NCBI GenBank assembly: GCA_938084885.1
Contig: CALKGG010000006.1
Location: 1-62,520, forward strand
Direction: 5' to 3'
DNA length: 62,520 bases
Origin: an uncultured Acidimicrobiales bacterium
Lineage (GTDB): Bacteria; Actinomycetota; Acidimicrobiia; Acidimicrobiales; SHLQ01
How positions within the stretch are numbered: the stretch's first letter is position 1; the number at the start of each line of letters is the position of its first letter. The position numbers were made by a program, and so were the translations under genes. Positions 16,925 through 25,615 of the stretch are shown here, piece by piece. The notes beneath the pieces were generated by a model, which saw nothing but the letters and a program-made list of their open reading frames with translations, did not search any database and had not been told where the DNA came from.

Positions 16925-18037
16925 CTAGGCAATCGCGTGCAGTACCGGAACGAGCATCTCGGCCTCGGTGAGCGAGCCGTGACGGCCCACCAACTTCGAT
17001 GCATGCGGCTCACCGGGGTCATCGAATCCAACGGGAGCATGGGCCACCAACGCGACATCACCAAGACGATTCGCTGCGTCTGCGGTAACGGTTGGCCCAA
17101 ACCAGCCCTCGTCGATGATCTGTTCTTTTGTGCGGACCCAGGCGAGGTGCCCATGCATTTCGATCGCTGCAGCCGCGAGCTCGTTGGTCGCACCTGGTTT
17201 CGCGTGCAGCCAACGAAATCGGGGTTCGCCGGATCGATTGGTTGTCAGGTCGAGACACGATGTTGCAACCCGAACAATCTCGGGGGCATCGATCTGGCCA
17301 TGGTCGCCAGTCACGACCACCGCGGTGTTGGTCGGTACGGCGTCGAGCATTGCGCCGACGAGCCAATCGCAGAATTGCAGCTCGAGGTTGAAGTGCTCGT
17401 GGGCAAATCCGTGCACGTGCGCCACATGGTCGAGGCCGTCGTAGTAGGCGTACACCCGGTTCTGGCCTTCGTCGAAAAGGCGACGGGTCTCTGCAACCAG
17501 CGACGAGGGATGCCAGATGGGGTGGTACGGGCCGTCGCCGAGATAGGCAGACGTAAACCCTGACCCCACGAACTGTTTATCGCCCACAACATCCCACGAA
17601 CCTCCGCAGAGGGTGGGGGCCACCTGGACCGAGTCGGGCGACACGACGTGGCGGTGATCGCCCGAGGGGCTCGACCAGCGCAACGCGTTCATCACGGCAC
17701 CACCGGCGGGAAAGCGATAGCCCACAATGCCGTGCTCCCCCGGTGCAACACCGGTCGAGATCGACGTGAGCGCAGATGCGGTCGTCGATGGGGCTGTCGT
17801 GGTTGCTGCTCCACCCTGCATGCGAGCGAGGTTGGGGGTCAGATGGGGTCGTTCCTGCATCTGTACCCAACCCAAGGAGTCGAGCACGAGCACGACTACC
17901 CGTTCGGCTCGGGAGATCTCATCGGGGATTGTTTCCGATGCGACGCCCCACGTCAGCGCTGGCATCACCGAGATCGTCGATCGTCCACCGAAATCGGGAA
18001 GTACCATTTTCGGCGGTGTGGGTGTTGAACTGCTCAC
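16925..18037 (-). CDS. Alkaline phosphatase superfamily phosphodiesterase/nucleotide pyrophosphatase
   Basis: 370 aa. Metal-site motifs of the type I phosphodiesterase/nucleotide pyrophosphatase group are visible in order: VVVLVLDSLGW (metal Asp), TAPSTTASALTSISTG (Thr nucleophile), YYDGLDHVAHVHG (Asp and His ligands) and VVTGDHGQID. No signal peptide is seen, so it is probably cytoplasmic. The GTG at 18037 overlaps the rluD stop as GTGA, which decides the start although the frame is open to 18124. Substrate unknown. Its place between rluD and dnaE suggests housekeeping expression. Confidence 0.88.
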   Translation of the reverse strand: MSSSTPTPPKMVLPDFGGRSTISVMPALTWGVASETIPDEISRAERVVVLVLDSLGWVQMQERPHLTPNLARMQGGAATTTAPSTTASALTSISTGVAPGEHGIVGYRFPAGGAVMNALRWSSPSGDHRHVVSPDSVQVAPTLCGGSWDVVGDKQFVGSGFTSAYLGDGPYHPIWHPSSLVAETRRLFDEGQNRVYAYYDGLDHVAHVHGFAHEHFNLELQFCDWLVGAMLDAVPTNTAVVVTGDHGQIDAPEIVRVATSCLDLTTNRSGEPRFRWLHAKPGATNELAAAAIEMHGHLAWVRTKEQIIDEGWFGPTVTADAANRLGDVALVAHAPVGFDDPGEPHASKLVGRHGSLTEAEMLVPVLHAIA

Positions 18038-18969
18038 GATGGCACCTCTCCCGAATCCGGTGGTCCCAGGCGACTGAGTAGGTCGACCATGTCGGCTGGC
18101 AGCGGCGACGAAAAGGCGAGCCACTCACCGCTGGCGGGATGTTCGAATCCGAGGTCGGCTGCGTGCAATGCCGGGCGCGCCATGTCGAGGCGGTCACGGC
18201 CGCCGCCATAGCGCCCATCGCCGACAACGGGATGGTTGATGGCTTCGAGGTGCACGCGAATCTGATGGGTGCGGCCGGTGTCGAGCTCGCACGAAAAGAA
18301 GCTCAGCTTTGGCTCTTTCCATGTTGCTTCGACCGAATACGACGTGCGAGCTGATTTTCCGTCTTCGCGCACGACCATCCGCGTCGGGTCACGAACAGCT
18401 CGTCCAATCGGCGCCTCGATGATGCCCCGTGGAGTCTGAGGGTGCCCCCAGCCAAAGGTCAGGTACCGACGCGACACCGTGCGGTCGCGAAGCTGAGCCG
18501 TCAGCGCGTCGTAGGCCAACGTGGTCCTTGCAATCATGAAGACACCGGACGTTCCGCGATCGAGGCGGTGCACGATGCCCGGTCGATCTGGCTGACCGAC
18601 CTCGCGAACTTCGGGATACCGGGCCAGCACACCTTGGGCAATGGTTCCGGTGGTATGACCAGCGCCGGGGTGCACGACTTGCCCAACAGCCTTGTCGACG
18701 ACCAGCACGTGTTCGTCTTCGAAGAGCAGATCGATCAATACCGATGGGTCGGCGGCGAGCTCTTCGGCGGGGTCGAGGACCGACTCGTCGACCTGGAGCT
18801 CTTGTCCGGTCGAAACCCGTGCCGATGACTTCGAAACAGTGGCCGCATCAAGCGTGACCAAGCCGTTTGCGACCGCGCTCGCGGCGGCCGATCGGGAGAG
18901 GCCAAGCAGCATGGCAACGACGCGGTCGACTCGTTCACCGTCCAACGGATCAGGGATGACCTCAATCAC
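18034..18969 (-). CDS. rluD: Ribosomal large-subunit pseudouridine synthase, RluD family
   Basis: 311 aa. An N-terminal S4 RNA-binding domain (RVDRVVAMLLGLSRSAAASAVANGLV) is followed by the RluA-type catalytic domain. The catalytic Asp is in HRLDRGTSGV, and GRTHQIRVHLEAINHPVVGD is the second family motif. The GTG at 18969 overlaps the end of lspA by 8 nt. Next to lspA it matches the common actinobacterial arrangement. The exact rRNA uridines cannot be read from sequence. Confidence 0.93.
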   Translation of the reverse strand: MIEVIPDPLDGERVDRVVAMLLGLSRSAAASAVANGLVTLDAATVSKSSARVSTGQELQVDESVLDPAEELAADPSVLIDLLFEDEHVLVVDKAVGQVVHPGAGHTTGTIAQGVLARYPEVREVGQPDRPGIVHRLDRGTSGVFMIARTTLAYDALTAQLRDRTVSRRYLTFGWGHPQTPRGIIEAPIGRAVRDPTRMVVREDGKSARTSYSVEATWKEPKLSFFSCELDTGRTHQIRVHLEAINHPVVGDGRYGGGRDRLDMARPALHAADLGFEHPASGEWLAFSSPLPADMVDLLSRLGPPDSGEVPS

Positions 18970-19483
18970 GTGAACTCAACAACGCCACCACGAACCCGCC
19001 AATAACGATTGCTACATCGGCAATGTTGAATACTGGCCACCACGAACCAATCTCCAAGAAATCAATGACGGCACCACCGAGGATGGTGTCGTTGCCCTCA
19101 CGAAACGCCCGGTCGATGACGTTGCCAATGGCGCCGCCACCAACAAGCCCGAGCCCAAAGACAACCGACCGTTTCTCGATCGTTCGCACGATCCAGAAGA
19201 GAGCAACGGTGACAATGATTGCGAGCACACCAAAGACCGGGCCGAGGCCCTCGCCGAGCGAGAACGCAGAACCGCGGTTAAAGATCAGCCTGAACGCAGA
19301 CCCAAACGGGCCCTCAATTGGACCATCGTCGAGTGTTCGTAGCGCAATGACCTTTGTGATCTGGTCGAGAATGACGACGGCGAGCCCAACAACAAAGAGT
19401 TGCCACCGGCGCGCGCTGGTCTGTTGTTTCGATAAGACAGGACCGGCTTTTTCGTCGGTCAACTCATCGACGTCCAAGGCCAC
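18962..19483 (-). CDS. lspA: Signal peptidase II (lipoprotein signal peptidase)
   Basis: Removes lipoprotein signal peptides at the membrane. About 173 aa with four membrane helices. Conserved LspA boxes are ILDQITKVIALRTL, IFNRGSAFSLG, and the catalytic aspartates in GNVIDRAFREG and FNIADVAIVIGG. The start is uncertain: GTG 19483 is given, but TTG at 19477 or 19462 would also work, all overlapping or abutting the end of the TraR/DksA-like gene. The GerMN lipoprotein at 50436 is one likely substrate. Confidence 0.93.
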   Translation of the reverse strand: MALDVDELTDEKAGPVLSKQQTSARRWQLFVVGLAVVILDQITKVIALRTLDDGPIEGPFGSAFRLIFNRGSAFSLGEGLGPVFGVLAIIVTVALFWIVRTIEKRSVVFGLGLVGGGAIGNVIDRAFREGNDTILGGAVIDFLEIGSWWPVFNIADVAIVIGGFVVALLSSRD

Positions 19484-20075
19484 CGACCTTGACTTCCACG
19501 CGTTGGCTTGCCCACGGGATTGCCTCGAGGCGTTCCTTGGGAATCGGCAGTTCGGATTCGATGCAAATGCCATAGATGCCCTGCTCGAGTCGCTCGAGCG
19601 CAGCGTCGATTTCTTCCACCGCCTGTTGTGCGGACGCGCTGAGGGCGAGATCGCGCTCACGCTCGACAGCGAGCGTGTCACCTTCGCCCGACTCCTCGTC
19701 GAACTGCACATCGCCAGGTTCGCGGTCGAGAACGAGCGAGTCGGCTTCTTCCCGGTAGGACTTTGCTGATCTCGTATACTTCTCGCGTTCGCGAAGGAGT
19801 TCTTCTTCTTGTTTCTTGAGGAATGCTTTCGTGAAGCTCTTCTTCGCAAGCTTTTGGTGCTCGGCCAGCTTCTTTGCTGCAGCCGCCTGCGCCTCGTCTA
19901 CCTTTGCAACTTCTGAGATCACCGGAGTTTCCTTTAGGGGGGTGTTCTTTGCTGCGGCCTTCTTGGTGGCCGGAGCCTTCTTTTTCGCCGGGGAACTCTT
20001 CGCTGCAGCCTTCTTGACCGCGACCTTTTTCTTCGCCGGAGCCTTCTTCTTTGCTGCTGTCTTCTTCGTCGCCAC
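19464..20075 (-). CDS. TraR/DksA-like protein with lysine-alanine-rich N-terminus and no zinc cysteines
   Basis: 203 aa. Residues 1-50 are a Lys/Ala/Pro repeat region resembling histone H1 tails, then a coiled-coil segment (AKKLAEHQKLAKKS...LLREREKY), then a DksA-type C-terminus: EEIDAALERLEQGIYGIC and IPKERLEAIPWASQRVEV. Normal family members have a four-Cys zinc finger here; only one Cys remains, so zinc binding is lost. The GTG at 20075 has an AAAGG ribosome site 7 nt upstream. It lies between divIVA and lspA, as in other actinobacteria. It probably binds RNA polymerase or DNA, by inference. Confidence 0.85.
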   Translation of the reverse strand: MATKKTAAKKKAPAKKKVAVKKAAAKSSPAKKKAPATKKAAAKNTPLKETPVISEVAKVDEAQAAAAKKLAEHQKLAKKSFTKAFLKKQEEELLREREKYTRSAKSYREEADSLVLDREPGDVQFDEESGEGDTLAVERERDLALSASAQQAVEEIDAALERLEQGIYGICIESELPIPKERLEAIPWASQRVEVKVGGLGRR

Positions 20076-20109
20076 TCTGTCGCCTTTCCTGAAGCGAGAA
20101 ACAGAAACC

Positions 20110-20115
20110 ATTATC
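20110..20115 (-). promoter_or_regulatory. Possible -10 of the traR/dksA-like gene
   Basis: Minus-strand GATAAT, 5/6 match to TATAAT, 34 nt before the GTG. It suggests the gene has its own leadered promoter in the 193-bp gap after divIVA. A weak -35 (TTGGTT) lies 15 nt upstream. Confidence 0.35.
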
Positions 20116-20268
20116 GTTTCCGACTCCGCCAACCAATTTTTCGACGGTACTTCGTCGCACTTCCCCAACGCTGGCGATCGACGCCTGCTCTTGAGCGCAG
20201 AAGTCTAGACCGTCAACCCAGCTTTCCGACGACACCAAGCAAACCAACAGTGTCCGGGGGTTCGTTCG

Positions 20269-21921
20269 CTACTTCCTGAGAATCGGCGTGACGTCGAGAG
20301 ACTCGGCGAAGCGGGTCACGAACGACCCGGTCGGTGCGCTGCCCTCTGCCTCCATCGCGTCGGCCTGGTCGGCGCCGTCTTCCATCTCGGTTCCGAACAG
20401 CTCAGATGACTCGCCGTCGAGGTCCTCGATGCTTTCACCGTCGGCACCCTCGCTCTCGAATGCTGCGCCATCTGGAGAGCTCTCGACCTCGGTGCCAACG
20501 ACTGGAATTGGTTCGGTCACCGGACCCGAGTCGGAAATGACATCGGCAGCAACGAAACCGCCCGTGGCAGCTGCGACGGCGCCGCCCACCATACCGAGAC
20601 CACTGACACCTGAACCTGCAGACTCGTTGCTTGCCTCTTCGGCTGCCGATTCGACGGCAGGTTCGGCCCACTCGGCGGCGTCTTCAACGGCGACCTCGTG
20701 AACAACCGGTTCTCCATCTACCGCATCGACGTCGACACCGCCATCTTCGACACCGCCATGTTCGATGATGGCCTCGTCAACAACTGCTTGTTCAGCAGCT
20801 ACCTCGTCAAAAACCGTCTCTTCAACTGCCATCTCTTCAGCAGCTACCTCTTCAGCAGCGACCTCTTCAACAACTGCCTCTTCAACTACCGACTCGTCAA
20901 CGAGTGGCTCTGGATCGATGGGTGCGTCAGCTGCAGCAAGTGCAGCCAACGCGCTCGCCTCGACCGAATCGACCGTTGGCTGATCCGGAGCATCAGCCTG
21001 GACCCGATCGACAATCTCAATATCTGGCGCCGCCGCGACATCGCCACCACTGGCACTGCTCGTCTCGGGAGCCGACTGCACCCCGAGCAGGTCGTCGTCC
21101 TCGGCCACCCGCTCAAGATCCTCGATCGAACCCGACATGCCAACACGAAGCGCCTCGACCGCGTTGCGAACACGAATTCGCTGCGACTCAAGATGCGTTT
21201 CGAGCTCTGCAATGTCGCCCAACAACTGGGACCGCACACCTTCGAGCTGTGCCACCTCGGCACGAATTGGCTCTCGCATCTCGGCAGCTTCAGTCTGCGC
21301 TGTCAACTCCAATGCAGTGACGCGCTCTTGGCCCGAAGCCTCGGCCTCAGCAAGCACCGCTGCGGCCTGGGCACGACTCTCGTCGCGTGCAGCTGCAGCA
21401 TCTGCTTCCATGGACGCTTCCATACGCTCCACTTCGGCTCGCGTCGTCTCGAGCTCCGCGTTCATCTCGGCGCGCGCCGCCGCGACTTCCGCGTTGGCCT
21501 CTGCTCGCGTCGAATCGGCCTCGGACCTTGCGTTCTGCACAAGGGTCTCCGCCTGCGCAGCCGCATCACTTCGAATCTGATCGCTCTCAGACTGCGCCGC
21601 GTCTCGGATCGCCATTGCCTCAGCAGTAGCCGAATCCACAAGTTCCTTGGCCGCCGCGTTGGCCTCAGCCTCGGTCTCATCTGCCAAGCGCTGCGCAAGT
21701 AGCAACGTACGTCTCAGCGTGCCTTCGGTTTCGCTACTGCCCGCGCCGTTCGCTACCTGCTCTTCGAGTTCAGAGATGCGACGCTCAGTGGCTTCCCGAT
21801 CGGCCTCGATCTGCGTCAAATTCCCGCGGAGTTTCGCCAGATATGAGTCGACCGCTGCACAGTCGTAGCCCTTGTGGGCCATCGTGAAGCGAACATCTTT
21901 GATTTCTCGCACCAAATCCAT
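20269..21921 (-). CDS. DivIVA-domain cell-division/polarity protein with long acidic tail
   Basis: 550 aa. The N-terminal DivIVA domain (VREIKDVRFTMAHKGYDCAAVDSYLAKL, residues 4-31) should bind curved membrane. Residues about 35-230 form a long coiled coil rich in Ala, Glu and Arg. The C-terminal half is very acidic and contains nine pentapeptide units of the type AAEEV (see the repeat at 20771-20905). The ATG at 21921 is 6 nt after a TAGTAT box, predicting a leaderless mRNA. It lies next to sepF, without the yggT often found between them. It acts at poles or septum as a scaffold. Confidence 0.9.
   Translation of the reverse strand: MDLVREIKDVRFTMAHKGYDCAAVDSYLAKLRGNLTQIEADREATERRISELEEQVANGAGSSETEGTLRRTLLLAQRLADETEAEANAAAKELVDSATAEAMAIRDAAQSESDQIRSDAAAQAETLVQNARSEADSTRAEANAEVAAARAEMNAELETTRAEVERMEASMEADAAAARDESRAQAAAVLAEAEASGQERVTALELTAQTEAAEMREPIRAEVAQLEGVRSQLLGDIAELETHLESQRIRVRNAVEALRVGMSGSIEDLERVAEDDDLLGVQSAPETSSASGGDVAAAPDIEIVDRVQADAPDQPTVDSVEASALAALAAADAPIDPEPLVDESVVEEAVVEEVAAEEVAAEEMAVEETVFDEVAAEQAVVDEAIIEHGGVEDGGVDVDAVDGEPVVHEVAVEDAAEWAEPAVESAAEEASNESAGSGVSGLGMVGGAVAAATGGFVAADVISDSGPVTEPIPVVGTEVESSPDGAAFESEGADGESIEDLDGESSELFGTEMEDGADQADAMEAEGSAPTGSFVTRFAESLDVTPILRK
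20771..20905 (-). repeat. Nine degenerate 15-bp tandem units inside divIVA
   Basis: Units such as GCCTCGTCAACAACT and ACCTCTTCAGCAGCG (plus-strand view) recur every 15 bp. They encode acidic pentapeptides of the form VVEEA/AAEEV/AVEET on the minus strand. Units differ at several positions, so this is an old in-frame expansion, not a perfect microsatellite. Confidence 0.8.
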
Positions 21922-21927
21922 ACGCGG

Positions 21928-21933
21928 ATACTA
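21928..21933 (-). promoter_or_regulatory. -10 element for leaderless divIVA mRNA
   Basis: Minus-strand TAGTAT ends 6 nt before the ATG at 21921. Confidence 0.5.
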
Positions 21934-21982
21934 GTTGCGCCCGACGTTGAGTGGGGTCATCCCATTGGTTCGCGCAAACCCG

Positions 21983-22606
21983 CTAGGAGTGCCGTGACCG
22001 ATCCGCCGCCGAAACCTCGACGCCGTCAGGAATCAAAAGGTACACATCGGTCGACAGTTTCTGCATCTGCCCACCGAGGCCATAGCAGAGACCTGCGCTG
22101 AAATCGATGAGACGACGAGCAAGATCGCGCTCCGCGCTCGAGAGGTCGACCACGACGGGCATCGACTCTTTGTAGACGTCGGCGACGTCTTGGGCGTTGT
22201 TGAACGACTCGGGCACGACAACCTCGGGCTTGGAGGTTTGTGCCATGGGAACCGCCCGCACCGTTCCGCCGCCACCGGAGGTGCTTCCGGCTGCCGATAC
22301 CGATGATTCGTGTGTGACTGGCTCATCGAGCGGTACAGCTCGCACGGTTCCCGAATCTCGATCCGGGCTGAGCGGCGCTGGCTTCAGCGGATCAGCGCCA
22401 GACGTTGCAAAACCCGCCGACGTCGTTCTTGCCGCCATCTGCGGCTGAGGTCCTGGTTGGGGCTCGTAACCCGCACCGTACTCGTCCTGTGAACCAGCCA
22501 TATCGTCCTCCCAGGAGGCCCGACCAGCCATATCGTCGACACCAGTGTCTGGATACTCCTCGTTCAGCCCGAGCCAAACAACTGCCTTCTTGTAAAAGCT
22601 CGCCAT
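21983..22606 (-). CDS. sepF: SepF, FtsZ membrane anchor
   Basis: 207 aa. An N-terminal membrane-targeting segment (MASFYKKAVVWLGL) is followed by a 110-residue disordered linker and the SepF core (SMPVVVDLSSAERDLARRLIDFSAGLCYGLGG, then VYLLIPDGVEV). It links FtsZ to the membrane in bacteria lacking FtsA. The linker holds a duplicated GTVRAVP motif, 37 residues apart. A strong AAGGAGG ribosome site precedes the ATG by 5 nt. It sits two genes after ftsZ. Confidence 0.95.
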   Translation of the reverse strand: MASFYKKAVVWLGLNEEYPDTGVDDMAGRASWEDDMAGSQDEYGAGYEPQPGPQPQMAARTTSAGFATSGADPLKPAPLSPDRDSGTVRAVPLDEPVTHESSVSAAGSTSGGGGTVRAVPMAQTSKPEVVVPESFNNAQDVADVYKESMPVVVDLSSAERDLARRLIDFSAGLCYGLGGQMQKLSTDVYLLIPDGVEVSAADRSRHS

Positions 22607-22675
22607 CAGAACCTCCTTATCCGTCCCACACTACAACCTCGGCTGCCACCATCCGAATCGCTGTTCGAACCGCGG

Positions 22676-23332
22676 CTACGCCGGACGCGGCCCGAAGAGT
22701 ATTGAGCCTAGGCGCAGCATGTTCGAACCCGCGGCCAACGCATCGCGGTAGTCGCCGCTCATGCCCATCGACCGAATTGGGAGGTCGTACTCATTCGCGA
22801 GGGCATTTACCTCGGCGAAACACGTCCGGGTCGCGTCGACATTGCCGAGGACTCCAATGGTCATCAGGCCAGCAATGGTGATCCCACGGTCGTGTGCCAA
22901 CTCGAACATTTCGGGGAGCTCGTGTGGCCGGATGCCATCTTTGGATGTATCGCCAGCGGGTTGCACCTGGATGAGCACACGGGCGTGCTCTGTTCGTTTC
23001 GCAATTTCCGAGAGGATTTCCGGGCGCGAAACGCTCTGCCAAAGATCGACGAGGTGCGCGACCTTGCGCACCTTGTTCCGTTGGATTCGGCCAAGGAAGT
23101 TCACGGTCACGTCGGAAAATTCTTCGGCTTTCTCGACGATCTCTTGCGCGTAGTTCTCGCCAACGTTCACCAGTCCGAGGCGTCGGGCAGCCTGCACCGC
23201 TGTTGCGTCGAATCCTTTGGTGACCGCAACGATCGTGACGTCTGTTCGCCCGGTCGACGCAATCGCCGATCGAATCTCGTCGAGCCGATCGGCAATGACA
23301 TCGTCGGGAACGGTCATCTGTCGATCACTCAT
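22676..23332 (-). CDS. YggS-family PLP homeostasis protein
   Basis: 218 aa, alanine-racemase-like barrel that binds PLP (YggS/PLPBP). The PLP lysine is in VTIVAVTKGFDATAV; GLVNVGENYAQE, FLGRIQRNKV and MGMSGDYRDALAAGSNMLRLG are family motifs. The ATG at 23332 overlaps the pgeF stop as ATGA; an in-frame longer start is rejected. The usual HxIGxLQxNK is FLGRIQRNK here. Its place between pgeF and sepF is a classic actinobacterial and Firmicute arrangement. Confidence 0.94.
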   Translation of the reverse strand: MSDRQMTVPDDVIADRLDEIRSAIASTGRTDVTIVAVTKGFDATAVQAARRLGLVNVGENYAQEIVEKAEEFSDVTVNFLGRIQRNKVRKVAHLVDLWQSVSRPEILSEIAKRTEHARVLIQVQPAGDTSKDGIRPHELPEMFELAHDRGITIAGLMTIGVLGNVDATRTCFAEVNALANEYDLPIRSMGMSGDYRDALAAGSNMLRLGSILFGPRPA

Positions 23333-24042
23333 GTGGTGCTCCCTGCAGGACGTGTGCCATCGACGATGCGGGCGACCAGACAATGGCGTTCAGAATCGGC
23401 GCGCGCCCGGTGGGAGAAGCTGGTTTGATCACATGACGAGCAGCCACCAACAAAATCGACGCTCACGACATCGATTCGGTCGAATGCGGCAACGATACCA
23501 GCGCGCATGTCGAGCGCCGGCGTGCCCGCTCGGGTCTCGGCGCGAACAACATCGCCGAGTTCGCCAGCCACATGGTCGAGATCGGCGGCTCCAAACTCGT
23601 AACAGTCGGTGCAGATCACCGGGCCGATGACGGCGTGTTCGATCACCGCGTCGTGGAAGCCAAGATACGTGTGCATCTCGGCAATGATGCCCTGCGCCAG
23701 CCCCCGCCAGCCAGCGTGGGCCACACCGATCGGGCCTGCGTTGGTAACGAACGCAATCGGGGCGCAATCGGCCCCTTGCACCGAAATAGGTTGGCCAATA
23801 GCCGCAGTCACGATTCCGTCGGCGTCAGGTGCTGGGTTGCAGCCGATCACCGCTGCGGCGTCGACCACCCTGTTGCCGTGCACTTGGTTGACCGCAGCCC
23901 AGTCGCCGTCCATGACTTGGGCGCGCCGTTCGATCAGTGCCCCATCGGGGTCGTCGATGTGAAAGTCGCCGTCTGCAGCAGCAGTCCACGCAATCTCGAC
24001 GGCAGTTCCATCGGTGCGCACAAAGTGGAGCTGTTCAGCCAT
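23329..24042 (-). CDS. pgeF: Peptidoglycan editing factor PgeF (YfiH/laccase-domain family)
   Basis: 237 aa. Family members hydrolyse aberrant L-Ser-containing UDP-MurNAc peptides or act on purine nucleosides. The metal-binding His/Cys set is visible: QVHGNRVV, GADCAPIAF and GVAHAGWRGL, with CSSCDQTSFSHRA near the C-terminus. Length and order fit. It begins 89 bp after ftsZ; a TACGCT box 8 nt before the ATG might be its own promoter. Confidence 0.93.
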   Translation of the reverse strand: MAEQLHFVRTDGTAVEIAWTAAADGDFHIDDPDGALIERRAQVMDGDWAAVNQVHGNRVVDAAAVIGCNPAPDADGIVTAAIGQPISVQGADCAPIAFVTNAGPIGVAHAGWRGLAQGIIAEMHTYLGFHDAVIEHAVIGPVICTDCYEFGAADLDHVAGELGDVVRAETRAGTPALDMRAGIVAAFDRIDVVSVDFVGGCSSCDQTSFSHRARADSERHCLVARIVDGTRPAGSTT

Positions 24043-24131
24043 AGGACGCGAGCGTAGTTGTGATCAAAGCCGCTGCGACCGCGTTGGGCGCAACGACTCC
24101 GATGACGTCGAATCTCGGTTGGTTGTCGTCG

Positions 24132-25355
24132 CTATCGCAGGAACGACGGGACGTCGAACTCGTCGTCGCCGTCGTTGGTGTCAGCGCTGTCGCCAGCCTC
24201 TGGGCTGGGTGTTGCTGGCTCATCGACATCGGCGAACACATCAGCGATCTCGAGTTCGTCGTCGTCATCGACCGGCGGGACGCTAAACGATGCGGCTGTG
24301 GTGCCCGACGTTGATCCCGTTGCGGCGGTGGTCGACGAGGTCGTTGCCGACGATGCAGCAGCCGATGTTGCGACGGTGGCGTTGGTGGTTGCAGGCTCTC
24401 CGCCGTCCCACCGTTCGAAGCCGGCAGCAATAACGGTGACTCGCACGTCGTCGCCCATCTCGTCGTCGATGACCGCACCAAAGATGATGTTGGCATCGGG
24501 ATGAGCCACACCGTGGATAACTTCGGCTGCCTCGTTGACCTCGAAGAGGCCAAGATCCGAACCGCCAGAGATGTTGAGCAGGATTCCACGGGCGCCCTCG
24601 ATCGATGCTTCGAGAAGGGGTGAGCTAATCGCAGCTCGGGCAGCGGCGAGCGCTCGTCCCTCACCGGAGGCGTAGCCAATGCCCATCAGCGCCGATCCAG
24701 CGTCGGACATGATCATCTTGACATCGGCGAAGTCGGTGTTGATCAGGCCGGGCGTCGTGATGAGATCGGTGATGCCCTGCACACCCTGAAGGAGCACTTC
24801 GTCGGCCATCTTGAATGCGTTAAGCACCGAGGTCTTTTCGTCGGACACGGTAAGCAATCGGTCGTTCGGGATGACGATTTGGGTGTCGACGTTCTCTTTG
24901 AGGCGCTGGATTCCCTGTTCGGCTTGCACCGCGCGACGGCGTCCTTCAAAGCCGAATGGACGGGTCACGACGCCGATGGTGAGCGCACCGCAACCGCGGG
25001 CGATCTCGGCTATCACCGGAGCTGCACCGGTTCCGGTTCCGCCACCTTTGCCAGCGGTGATGAACACCATGTCGGCGCCGGTGATTGCGGCTTCGATTTC
25101 GTCGTGGTGATCTTCGGCAGCTTGACGTCCAACCTCAGGGTCAGATCCGGCGCCGAGGCCGCGTGTGAGATCACGACCAATATCGAGCTTTACGTCGGCG
25201 TCGCTCATCAGCAGTGCCTGCGCATCAGTGTTGACGGCGACAAACTCGACGCCCTTCAAACCAGCGTCGATCATTCGGTTGACAGCATTCACGCCGCCAC
25301 CGCCGACGCCTACCACCTTGATCACCGCTAGGTAATTCTGGGCTGTTTCATTCAT
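24132..25355 (-). CDS. ftsZ: Cell division protein FtsZ
   Basis: Tubulin-like GTPase that forms the Z ring. 407 aa. The tubulin signature [12 protein letters not shown] is at about residues 104-115, the T7 loop [11 protein letters not shown] at about 203-213, and [16 protein letters not shown] at the N-terminus. After residue 320 there is a Ser/Thr/Asp-rich linker, ending in the conserved tail [11 protein letters not shown] that binds SepF and other partners. A GGAGGAA ribosome site lies 10 nt upstream. The 260-bp leader contains the long hairpin at 25415-25480. Confidence 0.98.
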   Translation of the reverse strand: MNETAQNYLAVIKVVGVGGGGVNAVNRMIDAGLKGVEFVAVNTDAQALLMSDADVKLDIGRDLTRGLGAGSDPEVGRQAAEDHHDEIEAAITGADMVFITAGKGGGTGTGAAPVIAEIARGCGALTIGVVTRPFGFEGRRRAVQAEQGIQRLKENVDTQIVIPNDRLLTVSDEKTSVLNAFKMADEVLLQGVQGITDLITTPGLINTDFADVKMIMSDAGSALMGIGYASGEGRALAAARAAISSPLLEASIEGARGILLNISGGSDLGLFEVNEAAEVIHGVAHPDANIIFGAVIDDEMGDDVRVTVIAAGFERWDGGEPATTNATVATSAAASSATTSSTTAATGSTSGTTAASFSVPPVDDDDELEIADVFADVDEPATPSPEAGDSADTNDGDDEFDVPSFLR

Positions 25356-25414
25356 TGGGCCTGGTTCCTCCGGTCCCGATCATCGCGTAAGACTACGTTC
25401 CGTGTGGGTATATC

Positions 25415-25480
25415 TGCATCCGGCTGTTCGCCAGTGCCGTTTCGCTACTGCGTTGGGCGCTGGACGAACAGCCGGTTGCA
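25415..25480 (-). promoter_or_regulatory. Long hairpin in the ftsQ-ftsZ spacer
   Basis: Arm TGCATCCGGCTGTTCG (25415-25430) matches the complement of CGAACAGCCGGTTGCA (25465-25480) at 15 of 16 positions. The stem continues inward with CCAGTGCC against GGCGCTGG (8 more pairs, one G-U, one bulged A), giving about 24 bp and a 17-nt loop. It would lie 60-125 nt upstream of the ftsZ ATG. No T tract follows, so it is not a simple terminator. Nothing else coding is seen in 25356-25615. Confidence 0.75.
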
Positions 25481-25615
25481 TGATCGTGCACCCACGACCC
25501 CTACTCGCTTTGTGTGGCGCGTTGAGCACCACCCGTGAGAAAGGAAACCGCAGATTCAGGAAATATGCAAAACGAGCGCACGCATTTTCTTCGTGGCTTT
25601 CATCACGAAAGCTGA

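Noticed and set aside
20698..21702. 334-codon plus-strand frame rich in Leu, Cys and Ser
   Set aside because: Antisense to divIVA and its tandem repeat; composition is the complement of Glu/Ala codons.
25596..25612. Small hairpin GCTTTC-ATCAC-GAAAGC just after ftsQ as a terminator
   Set aside because: Short stem without a T run; read-through to ftsZ is likely.
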